This document shows, in pieces, positions 1 through 8,348 of a stretch of 55,870 nt of DNA. The stretch is taken from assembly GCF_009389585.1 (NCBI RefSeq), contig NZ_VIYG01000013.1, forward strand, positions 1 to 55,870, given 5' to 3'. Position numbers and translations under genes: made by a program. Within the stretch, counting starts at the first letter, position 1; each line of letters starts with the position of its first letter. This DNA is from Oceanobacillus sp. CFH 90083 (GTDB taxonomy: Bacteria > Bacillota > Bacilli > Bacillales > Amphibacillaceae). The notes under the pieces are model-generated. The model did not search any database and was not told the origin of the DNA. It worked only from the letters and a program-made list of their open reading frames with translations.

Positions 1-196
1 GTACGATTGATTTTTATATTTTAATTATTGCTGGTGTGATTGGTTTATTGATGTGTATTCTGTCGTATCGTTGATTCTTACATTGATTGTAGGCGGAGAT
101 ATGGAGCAGAATTTCCAGAGAGCCATGATTGTTTATGGTTCTCCAATGGATATTTTATTTGCTTCACCGATTGCTATTGTTCTGGTACTGGTATGA
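1..196 (+). pseudogene. C-terminal remnant of a TctA-family (tripartite tricarboxylate) transporter
   Basis: Two short open stretches in different frames read like the end of a TctA large membrane subunit. Frame one (3-71) gives a hydrophobic segment containing DFYILIIAGVIGLLM, then a stop at 72-74. Frame two (77-193) gives LTLIVGGDMEQNFQRAM followed by SPMDILFASPIAIVLVLV and a stop at 194-196. TctA proteins end with a membrane segment, then a G-x-x-x-E-x-N-x-R-R-A stretch, then a P-I-x-x-V-L segment, in that order. The frame change and a shortened middle show decay. The 5' part lies outside the window. The identification rests on motif order only. Confidence 0.55.
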
Positions 197-273
197 TGTA
201 TTGATAAGTCCAGTTTTGTTTCGTTTAGATGCTAAAGTCAATTCATCTGCTTTCTTATCTAGAGGAAACATCG

Positions 274-303
274 AAAAAAGCAGATCAAACAATCTGCTTT
301 TTT
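274..303. terminator. Bidirectional Rho-independent terminator
   Basis: A GCAGAT/ATCTGC stem is flanked by A6 on the left and T6 on the right, so it can work in both directions. It lies just past the stop of ileS on the minus strand and after the transporter remnant on the plus strand. Confidence 0.8.
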
Positions 304-308
304 CCTCA

Positions 309-3300
309 TTAACCCTGAATAAATAATTCTATTTCATATCCTTCTACTTTATATGGTTTCATATCAACCTTTTTCTCAAAGTGGATAGAATCAAGGAGGA
401 GATGCTTATGCACCAGCTTATCAAATTTTGTTAAAATGCTTTGCAAAGCTATATCCGAATGCACGAACAACTGCACACGCTGTTCAACGGGCAAATTCAA
501 TTCTTTGCGATAGGTCTGAACAGCACGGACAAATTCTCTGACAAAGCCTTCTTCTTTTAATTCCTCTGTTAAGCGGATATCCAACAGCGTCATAAATGTA
601 TTTCCTTCTGCTAATGCAAATCCATTTGTTCCTTGCTTTTCGATAAACACATCCTCTGTTGCCAAAGTGATGGTTTCTCCAGATTGCAGGGAAAATGAAT
701 ATTGTTTGTCTGTCATAAATTTTTCTTTTTCAGCGTGAGATAGTGCCTCTACTTTATTTTTTAATTCATTGACAGCTTTGCCGATCTTTGGACCAGCAAC
801 AGAAAAGTTTAATTTAAAGACGAAATGTACGAGCTTATTATCTGTCCACTTGAATAGCACATCTTTGATATTTAGCTCTTCCTTGATAATCGATTTGTAG
901 TTTGTTAATGCAGACAAATCGATATCTTCTTTTGATATTACAATCAGCTGAGATAATGGTTGTTTTGTTTTTATTCCAACCGTATTTCGCAGGGAACGCC
1001 CTTGCTCAATAATCTGTAATACAGCATCCATATCCTTTTCGAGGTCTGTATCAATTTGTGTTTGATCAGATGCCGGATAATCAGACAGGTGGACACTCAC
1101 ACCAGTTAAATCAGAGTATATTTCCTCTGTCACAAATGGTGTATAAGGCGCCATGATTTGCGTGAGCCTGGTCAGCACTTCAAATAAGGTATGGAATGCA
1201 GCCCGTTTATCCTCCGTCATTCCTTCACTCCAAAAACGCTGCCTGGAACGTCTGACATACCAGTTGCTGAGTTCATCGATAAATAACGAAATCGCTCTGG
1301 CACCTTTGGTAATATCATAGGCATCCAAGCTTTGAGTAACCTCTTGAATAACGGTATGCAAACGGGAAAGAATCCATCTGTCAAGCATGGTTGGATTGCC
1401 ATCTGATTCTTTTTCAGGCTGAAAGTCATCGATTTTCGCATACATCTGGTAGAAGGAATACACGTTTAGCAATGTATCCAGCACTTTTGATTTAGCCTGA
1501 CTGACTGTCTTTTTGGAAAAACGTTTATTATTCCATGGGGAGCTGTCAGCAAGCAAAGCCCATCTGAGTGCATCCGCGCCAAATTCATTGATTAGGTCGA
1601 TCGGTGATAGGGCATTTCCTTTACTCTTGGACATTTTCTGTCCGTTTTCATCTAAGATATGTCCTAGTGACAGCACACGTTTGTAAGGTGCTTTACTAGT
1701 GAATAAGGTGGAAACGGCCAATAAACTGTAAAACCAGCCTCTTGTCTGATCAACACCTTCGATAACAACATCAGCAGGGTATTGGCTCTGGAATAACGCT
1801 TCATTTTCAAAAGGATAATGATACTGGGCAAAAGGCATGGATCCACTGTCAAACCAGACATCAATCACTTCACTCGTACGGTACATTTTTCCTCCGCAGT
1901 CACAGGCAAAATGGATGTTATCTACATAAGGCTTATGCAATTCAATATCCTCAGGGAGCGGATCGACAGAAAGCTCCCGTAATTCTTTGATAGAGCCTGG
2001 GGATTTTTGAGCGCCGCAGTCATCACAGACCCAGACGTTAAGCGGCGTTCCCCAGTAGCGGTTTCGCCCGATATTCCAATCGACCATATTCTCTAGGAAG
2101 TTGCCGAATCTGCCTTCTTTCATATGAGCAGGGAACCACTCGACGCCTTGGTTGTTCTCTATCATCTTTTCTTTTACTGCTGTTGTCTTAATAAACCATC
2201 CTTCCATTGCATAATAGAGAAGGGGAGTGTCACAACGCCAGCAATGCGGGTAGCTGTGTTCATATTTTTCTTTATCAAATAGAAGGTCTTTTTCAGCAAG
2301 CATTTTTATAATGTCTACGTCACAGTCCTTGACAAATTTTCCTGCAAGCGGCGCAATCACATCTTTATAGCGTCCTTTTGTATCGACAACCTGGATAAAA
2401 TCAAGGTTATTTTCCTGAATTGCTTTATAGTCATCTTCACCGTGCGCCGGAGCTAAATGAACAATGCCAGTTCCGCTTGTATCTGTAACAAAATCAGCAC
2501 CAAGCACCACATGACCATTAGAAACTGTTATAAAATCAAATGGCGGATGATAGGAGAGGCCAATTAAATCCTGCCCTTTGATAACTTCCAAAATATGATA
2601 ACCTTCCTTCATAACATCCCGGGCTAACGGTTTCGCCACGATATATACGTCGTTTTCCTGTTGCACACGCACATACTCCATTTCCGGATTCACAGCAAGA
2701 GCCACATTGGCTGGCAGTGTCCAAGGTGTTGTGGTCCAGCCTAACAGATACTCATTATCTTTCCCCGCAATCTGAAACTTGGCAGTAGCAGATAAATCTG
2801 TAACAGCTTTATACCCTTGAGCCACCTCATGGGAGCTTAAGGACGTCTCACAATGCGGGCAATAGGGAACAACACGATGCCCTTGATATAAATAATCCCT
2901 CTTATGAATATGGGAAAGGATATGCCAGACCGATTCAATATAGTCATTATTCAGTGTGACATAAGGGTTTTTCATATCGACCCAATACCCGAGCGCCTCG
3001 GTGAATTGCTTCCATTCATTTTCATAGGTAAAGACACTTTTTTTACATTGCGCGATAAAATTTTCGATACCGTATTCCTCAATCTGTTCCTTGCCGCGGA
3101 TGTTTAATTGCTTTTCAACCTCCAGCTCAACCGGCAAGCCATGGGTATCCCATCCTGCTTTTCGTAAAACCTGATAGCCGGACATGGTTTTGTATCTTGC
3201 TACAAAGTCCTTTATAGTTCTGCCAAGTGCGTGACCCGCATGAGGCAGTCCGTTTGCTGTCGGCGGCCCCTCGTAAAAGACAAAGGTTTCTCTGCCTTCT

Positions 3301-3386
3301 CTGTTGGAAATAGAACGCTGGAAAGTATGATCTTTCTTCCAATGATCTCGAATTTTTAATTCACGTTCTGAACTTGATTCCTTCAA
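309..3386 (-). CDS. ileS: Isoleucyl-tRNA synthetase
   Basis: Class I aminoacyl-tRNA synthetase that charges tRNA-Ile with isoleucine in the cytoplasm. The HIGH-type signature reads [12 protein letters not shown] near residue 50 and the KMSKS loop reads KMSKSKGN near residue 595. Between them lie the CP1 editing domain ([15 protein letters not shown]) and the [11 protein letters not shown] motif. The long anticodon-binding C-terminus follows. Length (about 1025 residues) and motif wording resemble the longer, eukaryote-like IleRS type that includes mupirocin-insensitive enzymes, rather than the roughly 920-residue type of B. subtilis; that class call is an inference. I start at a TTG (3386), with GAGGTG 6 nt upstream; an in-frame GTG at 3395 overlaps that ribosome site. 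The leader upstream looks like a T-box with an Ile specifier. Confidence 0.95.
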   Translation of the reverse strand: MKESSSERELKIRDHWKKDHTFQRSISNREGRETFVFYEGPPTANGLPHAGHALGRTIKDFVARYKTMSGYQVLRKAGWDTHGLPVELEVEKQLNIRGKEQIEEYGIENFIAQCKKSVFTYENEWKQFTEALGYWVDMKNPYVTLNNDYIESVWHILSHIHKRDYLYQGHRVVPYCPHCETSLSSHEVAQGYKAVTDLSATAKFQIAGKDNEYLLGWTTTPWTLPANVALAVNPEMEYVRVQQENDVYIVAKPLARDVMKEGYHILEVIKGQDLIGLSYHPPFDFITVSNGHVVLGADFVTDTSGTGIVHLAPAHGEDDYKAIQENNLDFIQVVDTKGRYKDVIAPLAGKFVKDCDVDIIKMLAEKDLLFDKEKYEHSYPHCWRCDTPLLYYAMEGWFIKTTAVKEKMIENNQGVEWFPAHMKEGRFGNFLENMVDWNIGRNRYWGTPLNVWVCDDCGAQKSPGSIKELRELSVDPLPEDIELHKPYVDNIHFACDCGGKMYRTSEVIDVWFDSGSMPFAQYHYPFENEALFQSQYPADVVIEGVDQTRGWFYSLLAVSTLFTSKAPYKRVLSLGHILDENGQKMSKSKGNALSPIDLINEFGADALRWALLADSSPWNNKRFSKKTVSQAKSKVLDTLLNVYSFYQMYAKIDDFQPEKESDGNPTMLDRWILSRLHTVIQEVTQSLDAYDITKGARAISLFIDELSNWYVRRSRQRFWSEGMTEDKRAAFHTLFEVLTRLTQIMAPYTPFVTEEIYSDLTGVSVHLSDYPASDQTQIDTDLEKDMDAVLQIIEQGRSLRNTVGIKTKQPLSQLIVISKEDIDLSALTNYKSIIKEELNIKDVLFKWTDNKLVHFVFKLNFSVAGPKIGKAVNELKNKVEALSHAEKEKFMTDKQYSFSLQSGETITLATEDVFIEKQGTNGFALAEGNTFMTLLDIRLTEELKEEGFVREFVRAVQTYRKELNLPVEQRVQLFVHSDIALQSILTKFDKLVHKHLLLDSIHFEKKVDMKPYKVEGYEIELFIQG

Positions 3387-3415
3387 TTTTCTCACCTCTT
3401 CATAAATTTAAAAAA

Positions 3416-3445
3416 ATCCCGATTCTGCGCAGGGAGAATCGGGAT
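3416..3445 (-). terminator. Attenuator hairpin in ileS leader
   Basis: On the minus strand ATCCCGATTCT pairs with AGAATCGGGAT over 11 bp with an 8-nt loop, followed at once by a run of seven T. It lies about 30 nt before the ileS start, the normal place for a T-box attenuator. A second, weaker T-tailed hairpin (AAAACCA/TGGTTTT) is at 3491-3468. Confidence 0.75.
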
Positions 3446-3570
3446 GCATCATTCTTGATAAAAATAAAAAACCATCATAAGCAGTGGTTTTCGGAATGGA
3501 TTTTCACTACGTACTATCATACGCGTTCCGGATATCGGTAGAATGCCGTCAAAGTTTAATTTACTGTCTA

Positions 3571-3709
3571 GTTCCAAGCGCCAAAAACGAGGAGATTTCA
3601 CGTCACGCCGTACGATAAGTCAACATCGGTTCGTCACCTCACCGTGTTTCCTTTATCTCAGTTGTGCCGCTCCAATCTCTACGTTTTTAAACGGACACTT
3701 TCCACTTTT
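3571..3709. repeat. Dispersed intergenic repeat family A, copy 1
   Basis: This stretch matches 37517-37693 over several blocks: TCCAAGCGCCAAAAAC, GGAGATTTCACGTCACGCC, TACGATAAGTCAACATCG, CGTGTTTCCTTTAT, CAATCTCTA and TTTTTAAACGG. The copies differ mainly by an insertion of about 40 nt in copy 2. It carries no open reading frame of note. It resembles non-coding repeats that I recall from intergenic regions of other Bacillaceae. This copy lies inside the ileS leader. Confidence 0.75.
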
Positions 3710-3954
3710 CTCTTCAACTTTGCTTCTCAGGGAGGATTTTCATTATCTTTCTTAACGTTGACTTTCAGCACAGGGTCAACTCTCTGTAGATAAGAGGGAG
3801 ATAACTACTCTGTCCCATCATTGAATTTGATTTTAAATTAATCACAATAGTAAACGATTGAAAATAAAAAGTCAACCTGTTTCAAAGACTGGCTTTTTAG
3901 TGAATCGGTAAGTAGACTGTATAATATGAAGTAGAAGTAAAGGAGGCAGACTAA

Positions 3955-4887
3955 ATGGATATTCAAAAAATAATTATTGTCAGTCCTATGATAAAGGAAC
4001 TGGCAGCATACTTAGAACATTATAATCTGGATAAAGAATTCCGTTACTTAACAGAAGACACTTTAACAGAAGATGATTTGGAATGGGCCGATGCTTTCTG
4101 CGGCTTTCAAATCAAGAAAAACACAGACTACAGCAAAGTAAAGTGGGTACATTCTTTAGGTGCCGGTGTGGATGGATTTTTGTATAGTCAGGATTGGGAT
4201 GAAAATGTACTGCTAACACGGACCGTTTGCTCGTTTGGACAGCGTATTGGAGAATATTGTTTAAGCTATATTTTAAAAGATGTCCAAGCCCATCAGAAGT
4301 TTGCAGAGCAGCAGAGCGAGAAAGTATGGCGCCCAATTACCCCTGAATTATTGGGTGGGAAGCAGGCGGTTATTTATGGAACAGGTGAAATTGGGCAAAA
4401 GGTGGCTGGAATTCTATCGGCATTTGGAATGAAGGTTCAAGGTATTTCTTTAAGCGGGAAACCGAAGGCAGAATTTCATCAAGTAGCAGCTATTGATTCG
4501 CATGGATCGGTTATTAAAGAGGCAGATTATGTGATTAATACTCTGCCATTGACAGACAATACAGCAGATTTCTTTGATAAAAACCTTTTTGAGCAGGTGA
4601 GGAGGATTGGATTTATCAATGCTGGCAGGGGAAATTCGCTGGTTGATACGGATTTAATGGACGCGCTAGAAAAAGAACAGGTGCGGTTCGCTGTGCTGGA
4701 TGTTTTTCGTGAAGAGCCATTACCTGCATCGCATCCTTTTTGGAAGCATCCTGACATCACAATAACACCGCATATATCAGCTGTGACGACAGCAAAGGAA
4801 GCGGTGGATTGTTTTGTTGATACGCTAAGAAGGGTTGAATCGGAGCAGGTATTAGAAAATAAGGTAGATATTCGAAAAGGATATTGA
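3955..4887 (+). CDS. D-isomer-specific 2-hydroxyacid dehydrogenase
   Basis: NAD(P)-dependent oxidoreductase predicted to interconvert 2-keto acids and D-2-hydroxy acids in the cytoplasm. The Rossmann motif appears as VIYGTGEIGQKVAG (near residue 140). The family signatures VINTLPLTDNT and FINAGRGNSLVD (substrate-binding arginine region) follow, then LDVFREEPLP with the catalytic glutamate and TPHISA with the catalytic histidine. At 310 residues it has the usual length. AAAGGAGG stands 7 nt before the ATG, and a TATAAT -10 box lies at 3920-3925. It appears to be monocistronic. The substrate cannot be read from the sequence. Confidence 0.88.
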   Translation: MDIQKIIIVSPMIKELAAYLEHYNLDKEFRYLTEDTLTEDDLEWADAFCGFQIKKNTDYSKVKWVHSLGAGVDGFLYSQDWDENVLLTRTVCSFGQRIGEYCLSYILKDVQAHQKFAEQQSEKVWRPITPELLGGKQAVIYGTGEIGQKVAGILSAFGMKVQGISLSGKPKAEFHQVAAIDSHGSVIKEADYVINTLPLTDNTADFFDKNLFEQVRRIGFINAGRGNSLVDTDLMDALEKEQVRFAVLDVFREEPLPASHPFWKHPDITITPHISAVTTAKEAVDCFVDTLRRVESEQVLENKVDIRKGY

Positions 4888-4985
4888 GGATAATGTTATA
4901 GTTGAAAAGCTGAATGAAAAACTTAATCCCTCAGCTATGCCGGGAGAATAGAGTAAGCAGTAGTGGTACACCGAACATAAAAAAA

Positions 4986-5114
4986 GCCTCCTATGCTAGA
5001 ATGATAATGGTGTCGCAAGCCAATATCAGATGAATAGGAGGCGGTAATATCAATAGTTCAAGTTTATCACATACAAAATGGAAATGCCGATCTCATATTG
5101 TCTTTATCCCGAAG
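4986..5114 (+). mobile_element. IS200/IS605-family remnant (left-end hairpin and TnpA N-terminus)
   Basis: Codons 5052-5114 read SSSLSHTKWKCRSHIVFIPK, the characteristic N-terminus of Y1 tyrosine (HUH) TnpA transposases of the IS200 type. The reading frame then breaks down and the catalytic HUH and tyrosine regions are missing. Just upstream, GCCTCCTAT (4986-4994) and ATAGGAGGC (5034-5042) form an inverted repeat that buries the AGGAGG ribosome site, the arrangement known from IS200 left ends, where it lowers transposase translation. No start codon remains in front of the first recognisable codons. This is a dead fragment. Confidence 0.75.
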
Positions 5115-5226
5115 TACACTATTTGAAATAGTGGTTGCTGAACTATTCTCATTACGATATGCCTGCATTTTAATATCCAAATGAAGGAACTGCCAGCTCG
5201 CTTTAAGCCAACTGCTGAAATAGAAC

Positions 5227-5257
5227 GGCGTATCAACGGCTGTTTGGTTGATACGCC
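5227..5257 (+). terminator. Hairpin terminator
   Basis: GGCGTATCAAC pairs perfectly with GTTGATACGCC (11 bp, 9-nt loop), followed by TTTT on the plus strand. It lies between the IS200 remnant and the convergent hydrolase gene. Confidence 0.65.
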
Positions 5258-5271
5258 TTTTGACTTTGAAA

Positions 5272-6177
5272 TCACTTATAGCTACGGAAGTCATGTATAA
5301 GTTGAGTTATTTCATCAATAACTAGCTGAGGCTGATCTAAATGGATATCATGACCGGCATTCAAAGCAAAAATCAGCTTAGCATTTTTATAAATATCTGC
5401 CTGCTCCATAATCAATTGATGCCAGGTATCTTCCAAAAGTTCAGCTTCCTCTTTTGGAACTCCGTCAGCAATATGATTTGATAGACATTTTTTCTTATCT
5501 CGACCAATAATGGTTACTGGAAATTCTCCTTTAAATGATAAAGATTTAATGATGGAAGCATCCTGTTCCCAGCTTGTGATTTCCTGAAGCATTGTTTTAT
5601 ATAATGAAGGATTTGTATAGAATGCAATTAATTTCTCTTGTATATAGTGTGGCAGCTGTTTTTGTTCTTCTGTTAAAATAGGATCTAACTGTTTAGAAAG
5701 CTCCTTGGGAGATAAGGCGGCATATTCTTTACACTTTTCAATCCAGGCAGCATCCGAATCATTTTCATCGAGATAGGGTAAATCTAATTGGTCCAGCCTG
5801 TGTAAATCAACAGAAGTCGAATCCAGGAGTAATAAACCTCTTATTCTGGCTGGATATAATTTTGAAAAATGCTGTGCACACAGTCCGCCATAGGAGTGAC
5901 CAATAAGAATGATAGGCTCTGTTATATTCAATTTGGTTACTATTTGCATAATTTCATTTGTAACATTTTCGGTGGCTCTTGTAACATCTATGTATTCGCT
6001 GCCGCCTAATCCCGGACGATGATACATGATAATTTGATATTTTCTTGCCAACGCAGACGATATTTCCTCCCATTCATAAAAGGGAGACCCCATTCCAGAG
6101 AGTATACATATTGTCGGTTTACTTGTCCCTTTACATAGAATTTCCAGATTCTGATCGTTTATATTAATCAAATTCAT
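5272..6177 (-). CDS. Alpha/beta-fold hydrolase
   Basis: Probable cytoplasmic serine hydrolase of the alpha/beta superfamily, about 301 residues. The oxyanion region reads LSGMGSPFYEW near the N-terminus, the nucleophile elbow is LIGHSYGGL (G-x-S-x-G), and the C-terminal catalytic histidine is in LNAGHDIHLDQP. I start at the ATG at 6177 because AAGGAAGG stands about 6 nt upstream; an in-frame ATG 12 codons earlier lacks a good ribosome site. It is a single gene. The substrate is unknown; proline iminopeptidase-like or esterase activity would fit the fold. Confidence 0.85.
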   Translation of the reverse strand: MNLININDQNLEILCKGTSKPTICILSGMGSPFYEWEEISSALARKYQIIMYHRPGLGGSEYIDVTRATENVTNEIMQIVTKLNITEPIILIGHSYGGLCAQHFSKLYPARIRGLLLLDSTSVDLHRLDQLDLPYLDENDSDAAWIEKCKEYAALSPKELSKQLDPILTEEQKQLPHYIQEKLIAFYTNPSLYKTMLQEITSWEQDASIIKSLSFKGEFPVTIIGRDKKKCLSNHIADGVPKEEAELLEDTWHQLIMEQADIYKNAKLIFALNAGHDIHLDQPQLVIDEITQLIHDFRSYK

Positions 6178-6287
6178 AAATGCACCTTCCTTGAAAAAAG
6201 TCGGAATATTCATTTTTTATATAATACCAGTTTAACACATAATAAAGCAATATTTACGAATACAGCTATGTAAAATTAAGAAGGTAT

Positions 6288-6575
6288 TCACCCTCTTAAT
6301 AGTCTTTGGTTTAAATTTACATTTGATACATCATTAGAATTTTCGATCCAATGGCTGTTCCCATGTTGAATCAAATCTTCAAGCTGTTTGATAGATCTCT
6401 TAAATTCACTGTTCGTAATTTGTTTTGTGGACAGAAGTGTGCAGAGCATAGCGTAGGCTATAGGGGTGGTATCAACTATTACCTTTACATCTACATCTGA
6501 ATTACCACTATGGCTGACATGGGAAGTGGTTTCAATAGAATCAGCAAGAGATAAATTTCTAATCTTTTTCTTCAA
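6288..6575 (-). CDS. Small protein of unknown function with a GNSDVDVK motif
   Basis: A 95-residue protein I cannot name. The N-terminus is basic (MKKKIRNLS), the middle carries SHSGNSDVDVKVIVDTTPI, and the C-terminal half is helical (ITNSEFKRSIKQLEDLIQ). The motif S-G-N-S-x-V-D-V-K also ends the neighbouring upstream protein (6632-6880), so the two share a segment and probably a role. The start is a TTG preceded by GGCGGTG. There is no signal peptide or membrane segment. The gene pair lies on one strand 56 nt apart and could be an operon. A spore-related role is possible from the genome context but is not shown. Confidence 0.6.
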   Translation of the reverse strand: MKKKIRNLSLADSIETTSHVSHSGNSDVDVKVIVDTTPIAYAMLCTLLSTKQITNSEFKRSIKQLEDLIQHGNSHWIENSNDVSNVNLNQRLLRG

Positions 6576-6631
6576 ATCATCACCGCCTTGAATACATGCT
6601 GAGGAACTAAGAAATCCCTCAGCATATAGTC

Positions 6632-6880
6632 TTAATACTTTCTTTTGCGATCATCCGAATCGGATTTAACATCTACATAAGAATTGCCGCTGTTACTTAT
6701 TTTTGCAATAGCAAAATTTCGGTTTTTGTTTCTAAGGTCGTTGTCATTATCGTTATCGTTGTCATTGTCTACATAAATATCACTATCAAAATCGACATCC
6801 GCGTCGGCATTAGCTCGAGAAATACTCCAGCTTTGGTTTCCATTCTCATCAAAATTTCTTGAGTTATATTTTCTCCACAT
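6632..6880 (-). CDS. Small Asn/Asp-repeat protein of unknown function
   Basis: An 82-residue hydrophilic protein. It has a run of Asp-Asn dipeptides (DNDNDNDNDND, around residues 38-48) encoded by an imperfect 6-bp tandem repeat, an acidic stretch DADVDFDSD before it, and the motif SNSGNSYVDVK near the end that it shares with its downstream neighbour. AAAGGAGG precedes the ATG at good spacing, which supports translation. No membrane segment is seen. The acidic repeat could bind divalent cations, but this is speculation from composition. Confidence 0.6.
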   Translation of the reverse strand: MWRKYNSRNFDENGNQSWSISRANADADVDFDSDIYVDNDNDNDNDNDLRNKNRNFAIAKISNSGNSYVDVKSDSDDRKRKY

Positions 6881-7055
6881 TTTAATTTCCTCCTTTAATG
6901 TAAGTTCTAGATATCTATATTCAAAAAGGGATTTAATGGATTGGCGGTTGTCTTGAGTGAAATGTTGATTTTATTAATTGTTGGCTTGAAAGCAGCTTAT
7001 CTTGATATCTTTGTATGTATTTGCACTTTAGCCTGCTTCATAGTAAAGTGTTGAT

Positions 7056-7069
7056 ATAACAACTGTTAT
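7056..7069. promoter_or_regulatory. Palindrome, candidate operator of the TetR gene
   Basis: ATAACA and TGTTAT arms separated by two bases lie about 45 nt before the TetR-family start. TetR regulators commonly bind such palindromes and repress their own gene. Position and symmetry are the only evidence. Confidence 0.35.
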
Positions 7070-7113
7070 CGCATATATAGATGATAGTTAAAGTGAATAA
7101 GAGGCGTGATAAG

Positions 7114-7737
7114 ATGACAGATAAGGAACCTAAATTAACGAAAAAACAAATAGCAATATTAGAAGCTGCTACGGAATTATTTGCAGAGCAGGGGTATGCG
7201 GGAACTTCAACAAGTGAAATTGCAAATAAAGCAGAGGTCGCAGAAGGAACCATTTTTAAGCATTTTAAATCGAAAAAAGGACTGCTGCTGGCCATTGTTT
7301 CGCCAATGATGGTGAAATTGATTGCACCGATGATAAAAAAAGACCTGAATAAGGTGCTTGATCAGGAATTTGAATATTTTCAGGATTTTATTCGGGCAAT
7401 GATTGAAAATCGAAAAGAATTTATCCAAAAGAATCTGCCAATGCTGCGTATATTAGTGCAGGAAATTCCTTTTCACACCGATTTGAAAGAACAGTTTATT
7501 GAATATGTTGGTAAAGAAATTTTTGCCAAGCTGCGGGAGATTGTCAAATATTATCAAGACAAAGGTCAGCTGGTTGATATGGAGGCAGATACGATTATAC
7601 GAACTGTTGCTACATCTATTCTATCGTATATTGTGGCACGTTATGTGTTTCTTCCGGAAGCCAATTGGGATGAGGAAGAGATTGAGACAGAGAGAATTAT
7701 TCAAATATTGGAAAGTGGTATTATACGGAAAAAATAA
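7114..7737 (+). CDS. TetR/AcrR-family transcriptional regulator
   Basis: DNA-binding repressor of about 207 residues. The N-terminal helix-turn-helix domain reads ILEAATELFAEQGYAGTST, then IANKAEVAEGTIFKHFKSK, which is the family signature. The C-terminal ligand and dimer region is helical and diverse, as usual. I start at ATG 7114, with AGAGGCG upstream, rather than at an in-frame ATG 11 codons earlier. A palindrome at 7056-7069 may be its operator. No transporter gene directly adjoins it on the same strand, so its target beyond its own promoter is unclear. Confidence 0.85.
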   Translation: MTDKEPKLTKKQIAILEAATELFAEQGYAGTSTSEIANKAEVAEGTIFKHFKSKKGLLLAIVSPMMVKLIAPMIKKDLNKVLDQEFEYFQDFIRAMIENRKEFIQKNLPMLRILVQEIPFHTDLKEQFIEYVGKEIFAKLREIVKYYQDKGQLVDMEADTIIRTVATSILSYIVARYVFLPEANWDEEEIETERIIQILESGIIRKK

Positions 7738-7767
7738 TGGGAAATATCTTTGTTTTTCTACTGCAAA

Positions 7768-7807
7768 TATCCCCGGACCTCGATGTGGATGTGAAGGTTT
7801 GGGGATA
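7768..7807 (+). terminator. Hairpin after the TetR gene
   Basis: TATCCCCGGACCT pairs with AGGTTTGGGGATA (13 positions, two of them G-T) around a 14-nt loop. It lies 30 nt after the TetR stop. There is no clean T run, so terminator function is a moderate inference. Confidence 0.45.
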
Positions 7808-7833
7808 GTTAGATTTTATCAAAAGAAAAAATC

Positions 7834-8109
7834 TTAACTTCTTTTTCTGCGATTTTCCTTTATTGGATATATAATGAAATAAAAGATAATCCCTGTTAAG
7901 AAGGAAAGAATGCCTCCAAATAAAGATAGCTGAGAGTAAAGTCCGTCTTGACTTGCCTCCGTTGTAAATAAACCAATTCCAAAGATATTGGTAAGCTGAG
8001 TTATACTTAATATATCAATTAATTTCAGGATTAATGGTGAAGAAAGGATAATCAAAATATAAATCAAAACAAAGCAGAAACCATATAACACACTCTGTAG
8101 TATTTTCAT
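7834..8109 (-). CDS. Small membrane protein of unknown function
   Basis: A 91-residue protein with two predicted membrane segments: LYGFCFVLIYILIILSS near the N-terminus and LSLFGGILSFLTGIIFYFII near the C-terminus, joined by a polar loop, and a basic tail (KENRRKRS). I start at ATG 8109, with AGAAGGCG upstream; an ATG 19 codons earlier has weaker support. I do not recognise the family. The gene stands alone between the convergent TetR gene and the ydbST operon. Confidence 0.55.
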   Translation of the reverse strand: MKILQSVLYGFCFVLIYILIILSSPLILKLIDILSITQLTNIFGIGLFTTEASQDGLYSQLSLFGGILSFLTGIIFYFIIYPIKENRRKRS

Positions 8110-8348
8110 TTTGATTCGCCTTCTTTCAATAAATAATTTAACGCTATTTATTGGATGCTTCACCATTTATATACCCTGAAATGATTTATGCTACACATAC
8201 ATGAAGCGTTCTTCAAGCTGTTTTTCTCATACATGAAGAGAAGTTACAGATTTTCCAAGCAAGCAGATATGATATGGTTTCCTGTACCGTAAGAAAGCCC
8301 TTTAGGGGGATTGGAGAATGTGCGTCACTTAGATAAAACTTCTCTTAA

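Larger units (their letters stand above)
3396..3830 (-). promoter_or_regulatory. T-box-like leader of ileS, Ile (AUC) specifier
   Basis: Read on the minus strand, 3820-3726 has the layout of T-box stem I: GACAGAGTAGTT, then AGAGAG (3785-3780) opening an apical stem TTGAC/GTCAAC around TGTGCTGAAA, then GAAAATC followed by CTCCCTGAG. The triplet ATC at 3737-3735 sits nine bases before the end of the conserved GAG, the position of the specifier codon, and ATC is an isoleucine codon. Downstream, an 11-bp hairpin followed by T7 (3445-3416) is the expected attenuator. I do not find the canonical AGGGTGGNACCGCG antiterminator sequence. The nearest match is CCGGAACGCG within a hairpin at 3530-3492. 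A dispersed repeat occupies the space between stem I and this region. Confidence 0.65.
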
